A stretch of DNA of 64,000 bases from Cristatella mucedo (taxonomy: Eukaryota > Bryozoa > Phylactolaemata > Cristatellidae): positions 11,180,501 to 11,244,500 of the forward strand of contig WPIO01000008.1 of the NCBI GenBank assembly GCA_009760855.2, given 5' to 3'. Positions 1 to 35,063 of this stretch are shown here, in pieces (the stretch's first letter is position 1; each line of letters starts with the position of its first letter). The notes beneath the pieces were generated by a model, which worked only from the letters and a program-made list of their open reading frames with translations, was not told the DNA's origin and searched no databases. The position numbers and the translations under genes were made by a program.

Positions 1-250
1 TCTGAAGCCAGGATTTGCAGATTTGAGGGTGGTTAGAGGCAAAACTAAAAATCTCGAGTCGGAGGAGGAGGTGATGTGTGGGAAAGCTGCATGAGTAAGT
101 TCGTAACAGGTGCACCGGGAACAAGAAAATGAGGAAGCCTAAATGTGAATGATAGGCTCTTGAAGTCGACGTGTTGCTCGATGGGGAGCAAGCGCACGGT
201 CGGAGAAGTGTAGAGCAACGCGGCAGTTAGGACTTCGACCACTGACACTC
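1..250 (-). mobile_element. LINE 3' coding remnant (CR1/L2-like), edge of window
   Basis: The minus-strand translation around 45-248 (LLPIEQHVDFKSLSFTFRLP) resembles the C-terminal end of reverse-transcriptase ORFs in this window (compare HWLPVKQRIDFKVLSLTFRS at 57300). It is degenerate and runs off the window start. Confidence 0.6.
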
Positions 251-400
251 CTAGCTTTCAGAAATGTACAGCATGAGAAAAAAAATGAGATGCGACACCC
301 CTATGAACGGTGATAAAATTTAGTCAGAGCCACAGCTGAGCAGCCTAAGCACTGCTTCGGGGCTGCAGCTCCAACCTGAAGTTACGTTTTCTGCACGGCC

Positions 401-545
401 ACCTAGGTCATGAGCTCAAGCTCGAGCCCGGATGCACATGTGAAGTGCCTGAATAAAGATTAAGTTCTCCTTGGGCTAACAATAACGATAATAAAACACT
501 TGTATAGCATCCTCAGAAAACTTAATCTCTTTCTATGCACTTTAG
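401..545. mobile_element. SINE A 5'-truncated copy followed by an inverted LINE tail
   Basis: 401-480 (+) carries the gctcgagccc...gtgaagtgcctgaata...gattaagttctc part of SINE A. 495-545 (-) carries the LINE tail core (cttaatctctttctatgcac) with ataataa next to it. Confidence 0.55.
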
Positions 546-2160
546 ATATGTTCTAAAGGGCTCTATTCAAATGAATTATGATACGGTCGTGAAGGCAATG
601 ATCTGGCACACACCTATCCTTTACAATGCTGTGGATTTTATCCATGGCATGGAACTAGAATGCTCCAAGATCACGGGCTCGCCTCGGGCTAACTCAACTG
701 GCTACGGGACGCCTTCTGTTTCTGTGTTCGCTATCGGCCTTACATCTAGGCTACCTGGCATCGGAAGCGGCCTAGCAAAGACGGGAAGGGATATTTTAAA
801 ACTGATTGAAAGCGAACAGCGTACGCCCGACTTGGCTAATTCGTGCCGTTGCCACAGGTGCAGCCGATGTAGCGAGTGAGACATTGCGAGATGATGGCAT
901 ATATGAAGAGACAGACGACACGAACGTGCGGAGCATGTGCACGAACCTGATGGTGATAGCACGAAGATCTCTCAAGCAAAATTTGAACAGCTCGTCTTGA
1001 GTAGCTAGCGTCATACGGGCTTAACACCTCGTAAATGGTGCTGAGCTGTTCGATCGCCGAATCAGGCCGCTTCGAAGCTCCGTTCACCTCGAGCCGTCCC
1101 TCTTCCATTATAGCACGCAGCTATTCGGCGGCGGTCGCCAGCCCGGTGTGCTAGACTCGAAGTCTCTGCGTAGATGGCAGCGTAGATGGCAGCGACTGCC
1201 CACTGAGGCAGGACCGCTAGAGCGGGTGCCCGTAGCTAGGGAATACAACTTCGCCCTCGGAATACAACAAGCACCCAATCAGAAGCTGCCGGCAAGAGTT
1301 GATCCCTAGATAGACTCTCGATAGCTGTCCGAGGAACCTCTGCATCGACAACCCAGCGGGTGGGTAGTCAAGCACTTCACCGCAAGTGCTGGGTCGGTAG
1401 TGGGCCGGGTCGGCGAGAGTGGAGACCCTGACCTTAGCCGACGACGTCGGATCCACTCCCAGTCGGCTGCCGGAGCTTGTCCTACTGGCCGGCTGTTCCG
1501 TTGGGCCGAAAGGCTCGAGGCGGTTCGCGGTGTCTGGTTCTTGCTGCGGTGGGTAGAATGGTCGGCCGATCGTCAATCACTCCTCGAGAAAAGGCTCGTC
1601 AAGGCTTCGCGGTCGTACTTCCCGTCTGCTGGCATCTCCACTCAATGAGGAGCTCTTACCGTAACCACTTCGGACCCGTGCCTGTGGCTACATTTACCAC
1701 CTCCTAGCGGCAGTGCCCTGCCAATATATTTTTCGATTTCACCCTCTATGCACGCAAGTTCCTCTGCTGAACATCGGTAAAGGGATAACGCAAGGGAATA
1801 GATTGAGATCGCATCAATTCGCTGCGAATGAGTAGGTCGTTCTAGTAGTGTCTGCGTGTGCGATGTGAGAACAGCCTGCTGTACAGATGGCGGCGTACCC
1901 GCCCCTCCCCGAGTTCTCCTAGCCGTGAGCCATTGCCTAGCTGAAGTCTGCTAGGCCAGTGTGTCGAGCTATTCGGTTACACAACACAGATCGACGCTGA
2001 AGTGCTAGCTGAAGGTCCCAATCCCAAAAGGTATTGCCGGCTGGTAGGTTACCCGAACCACGAGGAATGCCCCCTTCAGCATTCGCTTGGCTAGGGTGGT
2101 AATCTCAACCAGTTTGTAACCTCCGCTGGTAGGGGTAGCAACGAGCCTAGGCAATGCGTC
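546..2160. other. No gene recognised
   Basis: Short overlapping open frames on both strands near 700-1100 and 1217-1700, none with a recognisable domain or convincing start. No repeat family assigned. Confidence 0.4.
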
Positions 2161-2169
2161 CAACATAAA

Positions 2170-2185
2170 CCCCCCCCCCCCCCCC
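2170..2185. repeat. poly-C tract
   Basis: Sixteen consecutive C residues in non-coding DNA. Confidence 0.9.
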
Positions 2186-2658
2186 GCCTGAGCCTCGCAA
2201 GCCGAGGCAATTAATAATAAAGAAGTAGGCTACCTCGAGGTGGTCATCCTAAAACGGTTACTGAACGGGGAATGTCAATAAAATACTTCTAAAATTTGTC
2301 CGACAATCGAATTTGTATTTAGGGTACCTTTCGAAAGTCAACTCTATTAGAACTGAAATATGAAGTTCTGACGACTCCAGCACGAAAGGAAAAATGGTTA
2401 TGCAAACCACGCCTAACCCAAATGTAAACCGGATGCAAAAAATCTAAAAGTAAAAAATTTACCGATCTCTGCATTATATGCGACGTGTATCCCAACTTGT
2501 CGAACCTTGGTAAATCACGATACATGCTTGAAGGTTGTTTGTGTGCATGCTTGTGGCTTTGAGACAGCATCATTTCCTGGGACGGTTGGTGCCTTTTTAA
2601 ATTTCATAACTCGGCTAATACTTCACGTATCGGAGTGAAATTTGAAATGCGAGTTCAG

Positions 2659-2736
<78 letters not shown>
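2659..2736. repeat. (CT)n microsatellite
   Basis: About 78 nt of near-perfect CT dinucleotide. It produces a spurious Leu-Ser reading frame. Confidence 0.95.
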
Positions 2737-2738
<2 letters not shown>

Positions 2739-2847
2739 TTGTTTTACGCCATTCTAAAAAATCTGGTTTTGCTTCAAGAATTTTGCTGTGTACATCATCA
2801 GACGTCCTGGAGCTTTATTTTCCGTAATCGTATGTAGGTATATATGT

Positions 2848-3075
2848 ATATATCTCCGTCTGTAACTCCACAAAGACCGTGTGGGTGTTACGCAGGAGAG
2901 TTTGTATAGCGAACTCACAGCCTAAGCGGCTTTCGGTACGCATTCGGTAGCCAACAGACTTCGTCTCACGAAACAAAGAGAAAGTGGGAAGTATAGCAGA
3001 GTCAGGAGAGCAGTTGAGGTAGTGAGTAGCATAGAAGTAGCAGCTCAGGACCACTGAAAAGTATGAGCCATAGTC
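2848..3075 (-). mobile_element. Repeat family C, copy 1
   Basis: Reverse complement of the family seen at 37820-38090. Shared blocks are the gagttacagacggagata end, cacccacacggtctttgtgg and tttctctttgtttcgtgaga. The minus-strand frame reads LSCYFYATHYLNCSPDSAIL, as in the other copies. Confidence 0.8.
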
Positions 3076-3849
3076 GGCAGTAGGAGAGTAGTTGTCGTTG
3101 CGTAAGAAATCTAGACATATACGGTCCTTTTGAAACCTCGCACGAGAAAGAAGAGAACACTAGAGTGGAAGAGCTCGGAAGTCGATACTGACAAGACGCT
3201 ATTTTGGCAAGGTGTTGGCATATTGACAAGACGAGACTATTTTGACATAGCTAAGCTGTGGGAAACGGCTCAGCCACTGGCTCAGTACGAAAAACTTCAG
3301 CGCCCTCCCTAGTCACTCTAGCGGTTAAGCGCATGCACATACATGCGAATCAACATCATCATACAAATCTCTCGCTCGCGGCGGAGCGAAGCCATCAAAG
3401 CAGCAGCGGAAGCCGAGCACAATCTAATCATTCGATCAGCCTTTGCTAAGCTCAATACGGCACAAGCTTATCCAGTCGGTCCATTGCTTGGGGACGGGTG
3501 ACCGGTCCTCGTAATTCATGCCTCTTAATGGGTGAGCAGTAAATTACCCGATGAAGGCGTGCGACAGCGTCTTGACTAGCAACGGAGCTGGGTTGCCACG
3601 AGGCTGCAGCGGCCGGGAGGGGGGAGGGGGTATAGAGGCGTGCGGGCAAATAACCACCCCGGGAAGAAAATAGCTAAAGCCCACATCGTCTTCATTTTTA
3701 TAGTCAGCATTGCAGCATTGGTATTAAAAAGTTATTTAAATGCATACTATTGCGTATTAGACGTATGTTGTTTACCAACGCTCAGCTACTTTTAACAGGT
3801 CAAAACAGATATACTACATCCAAATTGGCCCATGCATTAGTAAAAAAAA

Positions 3850-4020
3850 ATCTAGCTGATTTAACAGCTTCTTTATGTATAGTGACAGAAGAGCTTTTTC
3901 GGCTATCACCACCGCTTGCAGTGGCGATAAAGAGTCACCCACCGCAGGATTCGAACCCACAACCTCGGCCCTGATGTCGCAAAAAGCAACCGCCTTACCT
4001 AGTGTGCCATTACGGCTCAT
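3850..4020 (-). mobile_element. SINE B copy (tRNA-derived)
   Basis: On the minus strand the head carries an A-box-like ggcacactaggtaaggcgg and a B-box gggttcgaatcct, like a tRNA pol III promoter. The body cgccactgcaagcggtggtgatagcc and the tail aagaagctgttaaatcagct are shared with seven other copies. Confidence 0.85.
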
Positions 4021-4031
4021 TCCGTTTCGAC

Positions 4032-4241
4032 TTACTGTAACTTGCTGCTTAATGATAATAATTACAATGCATGTTTTTCTCACAACCTTTGGTCGGTCCT
4101 TGACCTTTATGTGCTTATGCGTGCTGACGCTGTGCATCTAAGTGACACTAACAGTTCGCTTGTGCTTTCTTTACAGCGTACGTTAAGTGCTTATGGACTG
4201 AGTTCCCTGATTGCACTTTACTGATGTATTATTATTATTAT

Positions 4242-4242
<1 letters not shown>
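4032..4242 (+). mobile_element. LINE 3' UTR fragment ending in an ATT microsatellite
   Basis: Contains tgtgcttatgcgtgctgacgctgtgcat, shared with the LINE 3' UTR at 57640, and ends in (ATT)n. SINE B copy 3850-4020 abuts it. Confidence 0.65.
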
Positions 4243-4280
<38 letters not shown>

Positions 4281-4297
4281 CAGCAGTAGTAGTAGTA
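4242..4297. repeat. (TAG)n microsatellite
   Basis: About 18 TAG units with two CAG variants, growing out of the LINE (ATT)n tail. Confidence 0.9.
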
Positions 4298-4619
4298 ACT
4301 CGAGTCAACTACGCGCGGTTGGACCAACCGGGAGCTGCATCTAATAACCCGCCCAAATAACTTCGTCTAAAGATTAAACTAGCTAAGCACGGTTTAAGAC
4401 CGTATGCTTATTGTGCAACATTAGGCTCAGAAATTGCTGACTCAATACCAATGCTGCTGCGTAGACTCAGAAAAAGAAAGGCGATTCATGCTCGGGATAT
4501 TTCTTGCGGCTGGACATCTTTTCCTACCACCTGGTGATAGGGGGGAACGCACGAGCCTCCGGAAGTTCGCGAACAGGGCGCCCCCATGCAGCTAATGCGG
4601 GTAGAAATAATAAATAAAA

Positions 4620-4758
4620 TATAATTCATTTGTATAGCGCCCTAAGAGAACTTAATCTCTATTCAGACGCTTCACATATGCCTCGGGACTCGTACCCACG
4701 ACCTCGGCTAGACCTTGGTCGGGGCGACACCTTAACCACGGGGCCAAACCAGCGTGGC
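4620..4758 (-). mobile_element. SINE A copy (tRNA-derived)
   Basis: Minus strand shows the full-length SINE A layout: the head tggtttggccccgtggttaa (A-box-like), gaccaaggtctagccgaggt and a B-box region ahead of cccgaggcatatgtgaagc, then a tail gagattaagttctc...gcgctatacaaatgaatta. Confidence 0.85.
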
Positions 4759-4759
4759 G

Positions 4760-6060
4760 GTACAATCACTTTTTCCTCGCACTCTCTGGCGCTCGCTAAT
4801 GTACGTCGCACTATCGCTGCCATGTTTCCTTGTTGCGGGACCGAAGGCAGCGGTATGCACTCGACCATTATAGAACACCACCATCGCTTTTCGGTACCGT
4901 AGCTTTCGGTCTACGGCCGCCTTCAACCACCAGGACGCGGTTCCAAACGGGGGTAAAGCGGCTTTCGCGTCCTGGTATGACTAAGCCGCAAACAATGCTC
5001 AAGTAACAGTGCTGGTAACAGCCGACTCGCGACAATTGCATGTCAAGCCCTGAGCGTTAGAAATGTGGCAAGTGACTCGGAGGTGCGGCACCGATGCATC
5101 TAATTATGCCGACACTAGCGGAACGCGACAGCGACGAATAGCACCTAGCCTTAATTAAAATATGTAGTCCATTTCGTAGCATCAATGAGTCGATTTAACA
5201 ACACTAGCGGATTAGAGGCGTCTAAATGCTGTCATTACGTACGTACAACTCTCGTTGGCTCAAACCCGAAAGCATAACTCGATCAACTTCTAAAGCTCAA
5301 CTGACTACCTGCTACAAGGCTGCGGCTTATATTTTGCCTGAACATGGATTACCGCTTACCCGGTTCCAAGCCGTTATAATTTGCTTTCAAAGAGAGCGGC
5401 TGGATATGTCAAACGGTGCATCCCAAAACGCATTCTTGACTGCCCTCAGAGCCCCACAGTCGGCTTTAAGCACAGGGCCTGAATTCGAACGCAGAAGCAG
5501 GCCTCGCGAGGGGCTTTTCAGCAGCTCTCTTTCTCCCACTCTCTCTCTCTCTATCTCTCTCACTGAAAAAATGAGCATAACTTTTTTTCGCGCCGCCGGA
5601 AGCTCAATGCTGCAAGTGTACCGCCGGAAGCCGTATTAAACCATATCACACACGAAATATAAAGCTTCATTTGTAGAACCTGAAACCACCCATTGCCCTG
5701 CCGAGCAGCTTCGTGTGGCCACATCCACACAGAAAATGGGTTGCTCTCTACGGAAAAATAACGTGAAGCAACCAATGGCGCACGGCCCGAAAGGGCCCTT
5801 TTTACTTTCTGAAATAAACGAGTTTACAACATTTTTGGAGGGCCTGAAGTGCGGTGCCAAAGTCGCCCCGCGATCTTACGTTGGTTTTTCATATTACTCC
5901 CATCTAGAACGAAATTGTCCTCCCTATTTGAAGAGCCTGGAGCTCCGCCGAAGGCGCGCGGCTCGGCCGCCCTCTTAGGTCAGGCTAAGAAAGAACTACC
6001 TCTTCAGCCCCTTTTAAAAATGTCGTAGGTTATTCTAAAAAAGATTACGCCCTCCACTTT
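4760..6060. other. No gene recognised
   Basis: A 137-residue open frame at 5226-5639 (+) has no recognisable domain and ends in a Ser/Leu run encoded by CT repeats. A smaller frame occupies 5715-5978. Neither is supported. Confidence 0.4.
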
Positions 6061-6064
6061 AGCT

Positions 6065-6365
6065 TTTATCATTAGAGTATTATATCGTATATTATGTTGC
6101 AATTACCATATATTATACCGTTTTATATCGTATATTATATATGTATATATTATATATATATATTATCGTATATATCGTATAGTATATTATATATATTATA
6201 TTTATTATATTACATGTATATCGTATTTTATGTCTTATTTTATATCGTATATTATTATATTATACCGTATATATATTTATTTATATCATATATATATATA
6301 TTATATTTATATCGTATATTATATATATATATATATCGTATATATATAGTATATTGTATATAATT
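6065..6365. repeat. AT-rich satellite-like block
   Basis: About 300 nt of nearly pure A/T built from tatatcgtatattat-like units, with an isolated CpG (atcgtat) recurring inside the AT background. Looks like expansion of a short degenerate unit. Confidence 0.85.
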
Positions 6366-7379
6366 TATTATAGCTTAGTTTTATCATTAGATAAGCTTTG
6401 GAAAGAATTACTGTGGCCTTTGGAGTATGTGGGGGTCCATAAACTACTACGTGATTTTATTTGTTTCACGTTGATTATATACCTGTCTGTACCACGACGC
6501 GTAGTCTTTACATTGATGACCAACCAATTGTCCAGCTTCTAAAAACTGTCTGTTAAAAAGTACCCAGACTCGGTGCAGGCCAATGTTCGACGGCCAGGGC
6601 TAACGACAGCTACGAGAGCTTGCTCGAGTTCGGTAATTATGAGTAGGGGGAACAACGCGTCACATAGTGTCTGGCTACACATTTCGTAGAGCAGTATAGC
6701 CTAAGATAATTTGAGAATTAATCAGACAATTTTAGTTCTTCGATGAGAGTAGATAGACCAGTTGTGCTGCTTGCATTGACTTTTCAGACAGTTCTAGAGA
6801 GGTGCTGAATAGAGCCAGCCGTTCTCACTGGAGGTATTCGGTATTTGGATTTTATTTCTTGGGTACGGGCAGAATCGATGCCGAAACTGTGTGCTAGGCT
6901 AGAGTGTGCTTTTCAGCCGCGCGCGGAAGCTGCCTACTTGAATCGTTAGCTGTGCTTAGATGCGCAAGTTCTGCCAGACTCGTTTACATAGCTACGGGAT
7001 CTAGCAAGGTTACTTTCGCTGTTTTGCGACAGAAGTAGTTCATAGCAGCTAGTAGGATTAGTAACAATACCCGTCCTACCCAGGCAGTGCTGTGTAATAT
7101 GGCATCATTCTGGGCTATAGTGCTTTAAGCGTGAAAGAGGGTATTACCAACCCGAACACCGCAGCATTTAACTAGACGCTGTAGCGCTAGGAAAATAAAG
7201 CTGAAACTTAGGCATAAACAACATTTGACAGCCGCGTTAGTTCTGCATCACTAAAATCAAAGAATTGCTGTATTATAGTTAAGTATCGAATAGTTTCTAC
7301 ACCCATACCCAAGAATCATGATTTCGATGACCGAACACGCTGCCTTCTAAAGCCCATAAACCGACCCTGCCGCCGCACG
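6366..7379. other. No gene recognised
   Basis: Unique-looking sequence with only very short open frames and no recognised repeat. Confidence 0.4.
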
Positions 7380-8081
7380 CGTGGCGCGAGAGCGGGATGG
7401 TTTGGGAGCGGGAGAGAGGGGCGGGCGGGACTGGCGGTCTCGCAATTCTAACACGTCCCTAATAGCCACGAGTTAGATTCTATAGGAGTAAATAATAGTC
7501 ATTAAATATTTAACTGAGTTTTAATAGTGGAAGGCTTCAGGTATTTTTATTTTTATTGGTCGTTCAGAGCTGCGTGTTACGTCACAACTCATCCGTCGCC
7601 ATCGCCATTTTGCTTGCTTATTCAGTTACTCGTTGGAGTCTCTTCGAGCCATCCCGTCAGGAAACAGCGAATGACTTGGTTCGTGTCTCCTCTGATCTTC
7701 TGATGGTGGTGAGAAAAGGACAGCGACTGCAAGCCGTTTTCAAGGAAAGATAATAACTGCATCTCCGGAGTGCCTACGTGCTTGCTGTTGGTAACTCCGC
7801 TGTCAATAACAGACTGTCGCTATCTAAGGCCCCGTGCCCCTCGAGGCAGACGCAAGTCTGCAGTTCCGTGCTACGGTCGCTATCGCTATCGGTCAGCTCG
7901 CTTCCTACAGCGAGCGTTCTTTAAGACACGTCAAGGTGGCCATTGTTTGACCTGACGCGTTTTCGTTGAGCTTGGTGTACTGTCTGAACGACGTTGAATA
8001 AAGCAGTAGCAGCATATTTGCTGCCAGCGGAAGTTGTGTGTTTCGCGACAGCGACGCAGCTGAGTAAGCTGCCGCTCTGGT
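7380..8081 (+). promoter_or_regulatory. putative RBBP6 promoter and 5' leader
   Basis: G+C-rich stretch with a GC-box core ggggcgggcggg at 7418-7429, followed by unassigned sequence up to the RBBP6 ATG. No TATA box was recognised. The transcription start is not visible and a non-coding first exon cannot be excluded. Assigned by position and composition only. Confidence 0.35.
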
Positions 8082-30628
<22,547 letters not shown>

Positions 30629-31135
30629 ACCGGATCAAGTCTGTTAGGCCGTACTGCCCTGTGCCTTGTTCGACAAGCCTCTGAGAGACTGCCTGTACAT
30701 GTAACAACCTCGGGAGGTTAGCACATGCAGCTTTTAACTTTTAGCAATTGTGCTTGTGATCTACTGTTATTGGATGCATTTGCTCTTCTTCAGTTATCGC
30801 AGTCTCATGGCATTGCATGCCAATATGACCTAGGCACTTTCCTCCTTTTTGGGAGGAGATAATGTGTTGTCGTTACTGTTACTTGATGCCATTTGTTGTT
30901 GCAAGTAAGCTTGTGCACCCTCACTCAGGTCTCCCATGGTAGACTTATTTGCCCACAGCGGTTAATGCGGACAATTTCTATCAGTAACAAAGCGTTCTGT
31001 CGCCGACTTGTCGGAAGGACAAAAATAGCCTCCACGAAGTCATTTGTGGCTGATTGTTTCCGACATTGCATTATTGCCTTTGAAGTGATCGTGTGTTTGG
31101 CACGAGTTTGTAAATAAAAGTTGAATACATGACTA
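30629..31135 (+). terminator. RBBP6 3' UTR with poly(A) signal
   Basis: No long frame continues after the stop. A canonical AATAAA lies at 31113-31118, about 485 nt downstream, giving a plausible 3' end near 31135. Confidence 0.6.
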
Positions 31136-32680
31136 CTTTTGCTGGAGGATGCATTAGTGGGAGTATGTCGGTATCTTTATGCAGCTTGTTCAAATGTGGA
31201 GTTGGGCCCTGGTCGTGGATGTTTGGAAATGAATCTGCTGCTAGAGTGACGGCAGTAGTTAGCCTGAAGCTGTGTACCTGGGAGGACATTCCAGATAATA
31301 CCTCAGTTTGCAGTGCACCGGCTGTCGATTTTGGGCGATCCTATATATAAAGCTTTTCTCATATTTGGTTCTGAAGCTAAATTGTTAATACCAGAGCTCG
31401 AGTGAAATACATGCGCAACACTTAAATCCGTTGTAAAAGCAGCATCTCGCATTACTAAAGTTATTCAGGAGCTAGTTGAAATATCGCCATGCACGGGCAT
31501 GATGCGACCGACTGCTGAAGTCCGATTACCAACTTGGTTACCCAATCACCTAGTGATATGTTATCATATGGGTTCGTGTTCATAGGTTGTTACTGTGTTA
31601 GAAATGTTCTGTCGTTCAAGCGACTGCATCATATCAATAATAAAGCGAATATACGTGTACACTTTAGAAACAATTGAGGTTATGCACGTCAGATTTCGTT
31701 TACCAATTTGAAATTTCAACGACAACTCCCGATTACGTAAGAGAAAAGCTCTTCCAGGACGGCATAAGTTCGAACACTTGTCGAAAGTCAAGCATGAAAT
31801 TTGACATTGACGGCCCTCTTCCCCAGTTCCTTGACTAAAAGTGAGGCGGCCAAGGACAGGCTAAAGGTTCATGGCATGCTTAGAGTGAAATTTACTCGGC
31901 TCTTAGTCGTGCAAAGTGCATTTGAAAGGAACATCCAACGAGTTCGAATACCCCGCCGCCACAGCATCGGATTACCCGTGGGGTGGACATCGTGAGAGGC
32001 TGCCACCGAAAGCGGTAGCGGCGGCCTCTCAGAGCGATTGATGTACGTCGTGGAGGAGTACGATCGAGGAGGGAATCGATGGGAGCGGCAGCTGCCTCGC
32101 AGTCGGAACGGTCATCGCGTCCTCGATTGTATCGCCTTTCTGTGCCTTTTAGGGAAAAGCCCATTAAGTCGGAGTGGGGAGTTACTAGCGTGATCGTAAC
32201 TTCTGGCTATTGCTCCACTACACCCCGCGCAGGCGCACGGGGTGCTGTGCCGTTAACTTTGCACATTAGAACGACGGGAACATGGTAGCGCGGCAGCATC
32301 ACCTTTTTCAGCGTAAAAACTCCCTGAACGCTCATTATCGTAGGGCTGACGAGCATCGTGCCTGCCTGCCAGAGGCGGTCAACGGACGACCCTTTGCCAA
32401 GAATTTTTTCATCACGCACGCAACGCTGGCGGCAGCTAAAGCAGCCAGATTATTGCCAATAATTTGACGCGCCTTTGACCCCACAAACCCTGCCAGGCAC
32501 CTAGCACAGGGCCAATATATGTGGATGTAATTGTAGGGCACATTCAATGGATACGACATCCACTAGTCTCTCATTCCGTTGCACCACATGTGGCTAGTGA
32601 ATCTTACCACTGGATGTACAACGTTGTTTGTAAAGAAACCTGTAGGGTTATTTATACTCATGAGCTTTTTTTTTATTAAG
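31136..32680. other. Intergenic, no gene recognised
   Basis: Only short unsupported frames; no repeat family identified. Confidence 0.4.
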
Positions 32681-32940
32681 ATACGTCTCCGGCTGTAATT
32701 CTACACAACCACAAAAACTAAGTGGGTGTTTCACAGGAGTTTTCTCTAGCTCACTGAAAGCCTAAGTGGCTTTCCATACGCATACGGTAGCCAGCAAGCT
32801 CTATCTCATGCAATAAAGAAAGCGAGAAGCGTAGCTGAGTTAGGAGGACTTTCGATCAAGTGAATTCGTTTTGAAGTAGCAGCTCAAGATAGCTGCAATG
32901 AATGCATCGCATTCGGCAGCAGGAGAGGAGATTTCGTTTG
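32681..32940 (-). mobile_element. Repeat family C, copy 2
   Basis: Minus orientation, diverged from the other copies. Shared blocks: ctccggctgtaattctacac, aagtgggtgtttcacaggag and ctctatctcatgcaataaag. Confidence 0.72.
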
Positions 32941-33719
32941 ACGGGAATTTAGTCTATTAGTCGCCGCAGCGGATTCCGACAGTTTAAATGACAAGTACAG
33001 TTGGGTAACGTCAGCCTAGAAGTGATAGCCGATTTCATGGGGCCGATTCACTTGTACGCGGGACTCAGGGTAAATGGAGAACAACTAAAGGGCCACGAAT
33101 TACCATTATGGAATACTATAGGTGACTGGGCTGTTGGATGCTTAGCGACAATTTTTTCGATACTCTTCAAGAAAAAAGAGAAGAGAGACTAGGCGTTAGT
33201 TTTAGAGAACTTTAGAGTCCAATCCAGGCTTTTTAAGTATAAGTTGACAGATGGTCAATTTGAAAGACTTGGGAATAACTCGTTTTCTTAGAGGTGCATT
33301 AAAAACCTGAGCTGTGGCTGGACTAAGTGAACCCGCCAATGATGACCAAAGAAGGAACGAGTAAGGTCTGCAGGGGCGAGCTCTCTTTACTGACATAATT
33401 ATGGTACTCAATTCATCTACAGAAACCTTGAAATATTTGTTAAGGGATGTCGCTGGTTGCGATTCAACGCTTGCGTTAATTAGCAGGAGATGCCTGTAAT
33501 GGAGGCATGAATAAGTGCAGTTTTTTCAACAAAGAAAGGTGGACAACTTGAGCCATAGAGTTATGATCCATGTAGTGAGACCGCATAGTATTTTCAAGCG
33601 TCTAATTCACAGTCTCATAAAATTCAATACGGTCTAAATGGAAGTACTGCGATCGATGTGCAAATGAAAAAGTATCTGTTCATTTCTAAACTTTCTGGTG
33701 TTTATACAAATGTAAAAAA

Positions 33720-33871
33720 GGTAAGCTGATTTAACATCGTCATTTCTATAACGGCAGAAAAGCCCTAACGGATGACACCATCGCTTGCATTGGACAATAA
33801 AGAATCGCCCATTACAGGATTACAAAATCCTATCAGGGTCATGAAGAGCGAGCACCTTAGCCCAGGGCTAT
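33720..33871 (-). mobile_element. SINE B copy, diverged
   Basis: Minus strand: body tgcaagcgatggtgtcatcc, tail gatgttaaatcagctt. Directly abuts SINE A at 33876. Confidence 0.7.
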
Positions 33872-33875
33872 ATAT

Positions 33876-34025
33876 AAATAAATACAATTCATTTGTATAG
33901 CGCCCCAAGAGAACTCAATCTCTATTCAGGCGCTTCACACATGCCTCGGGGCTCGAGCCCACGACCTCAGCCAGACCTTGGTCGGGGCGAGCACCTTAAC
34001 CACTGGACCAAACCAGCGCGGCTGG
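33876..34025 (-). mobile_element. SINE A copy, near-consensus
   Basis: Minus strand carries the full head ccgcgctggtttggtccagt, gaccaaggtctggctgaggt, gggctcgagccccgaggcat and tail gagattgagttctcttgggg. Confidence 0.92.
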
Positions 34026-34957
34026 AGGCAAGGAGGGCTGTGTTTAGTCTTTGAGCTTGGCGGGATCGTTGTCGAACTCAAAAGTTCTCAAAGTGGCATT
34101 CAAGCCTGCGCTTTACGTTGGCATTTTAAAGTAATTTGGTCAATTAAAAGGCGTGTCTACACACAAGCAAGTCAAATGCCACACAAGCACTCTCTCCTCT
34201 CTCCGTGTCTCTCAGGTCAGTCAGGCACGAGTGTGAACTTTTGCAACCTCTGTTAATCTTACGACAGGCCAACGTTAAGTAGCTCGAAGAAAACAGCAGT
34301 GAAGGCTGATTTCTTAACATAACAGCACGTTAGCTTCCAGTAGCACTAAACAGATGCATCCCATGCAACCGCGTAGCTGCAGGCTGTTCGCTAGCCAACT
34401 ACGTCCTACACGGTGGAAATTTTCTAAGCTCTAGAATTCAGACAGCCTATTTTGCTGCTGTCACAGAACCATGCCATTCACTGCAATGGCAGATGGCTAC
34501 TACCTATCCCGCGGCACGCCGTCGGCGTAGTTGTGTCACAGCTAGTGGGGAGCAAAGCGTCCTCTACGCATGTTTAGGCGGCGACCAACTGTCGACGTGC
34601 CACCATCAGCCGTCTACGTCTGGCCCGTTCGGCGTGAGGGAAAATACCCATACAGATAAAATACCCGAGGGCGAATTGCTTTCACTTTCCCAGTCAGCAC
34701 AGCAGCATTGCTATCGAACCGTGATTTCTGAGCATGCTATAGAATAACGCACGTACGGTCTTAGCCACGCTTATCGATTGATCAATAGTTTCCACCAAGG
34801 AAAAGTCATTGACGCGAGTCCATCTACACCACGGTTGGAGCAACATGGAACCGGATCAACTTTCGCCAATGCATCAACCGCAGTGGCTTCCCACTCGAAT
34901 CCTTCGCCGCAAGAGCAGCACTCGAAGCGGGCACCAGTCCTAGCCAATGCGTGGCAA
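34026..34957. other. Intergenic, no gene recognised
   Basis: Short frames on both strands only. Confidence 0.35.
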
Positions 34958-35063
34958 GCGCCTCGACGCACTGCCGGAGAGACAGAGCGCCCCGATGCAC
35001 TGCCGGAGAGACGCAGAGCGCCCCGATGCACTGCCGATGAGACGCAGAGCGCCTCGATGCACG
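34958..35063. repeat. minisatellite, unit about 31 bp, 3.5 copies
   Basis: Units start at 34958 (29 nt), 34987 (31), 35018 (31) and 35049 (partial), each gcgcc(c/t)cga(t/c)gcactgcc followed by gagacgcaga. The repeat makes repeated Ala-Pro/Thr-Glu or Leu-Arg peptides in the overlapping frames 34771-35194. Confidence 0.9.
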
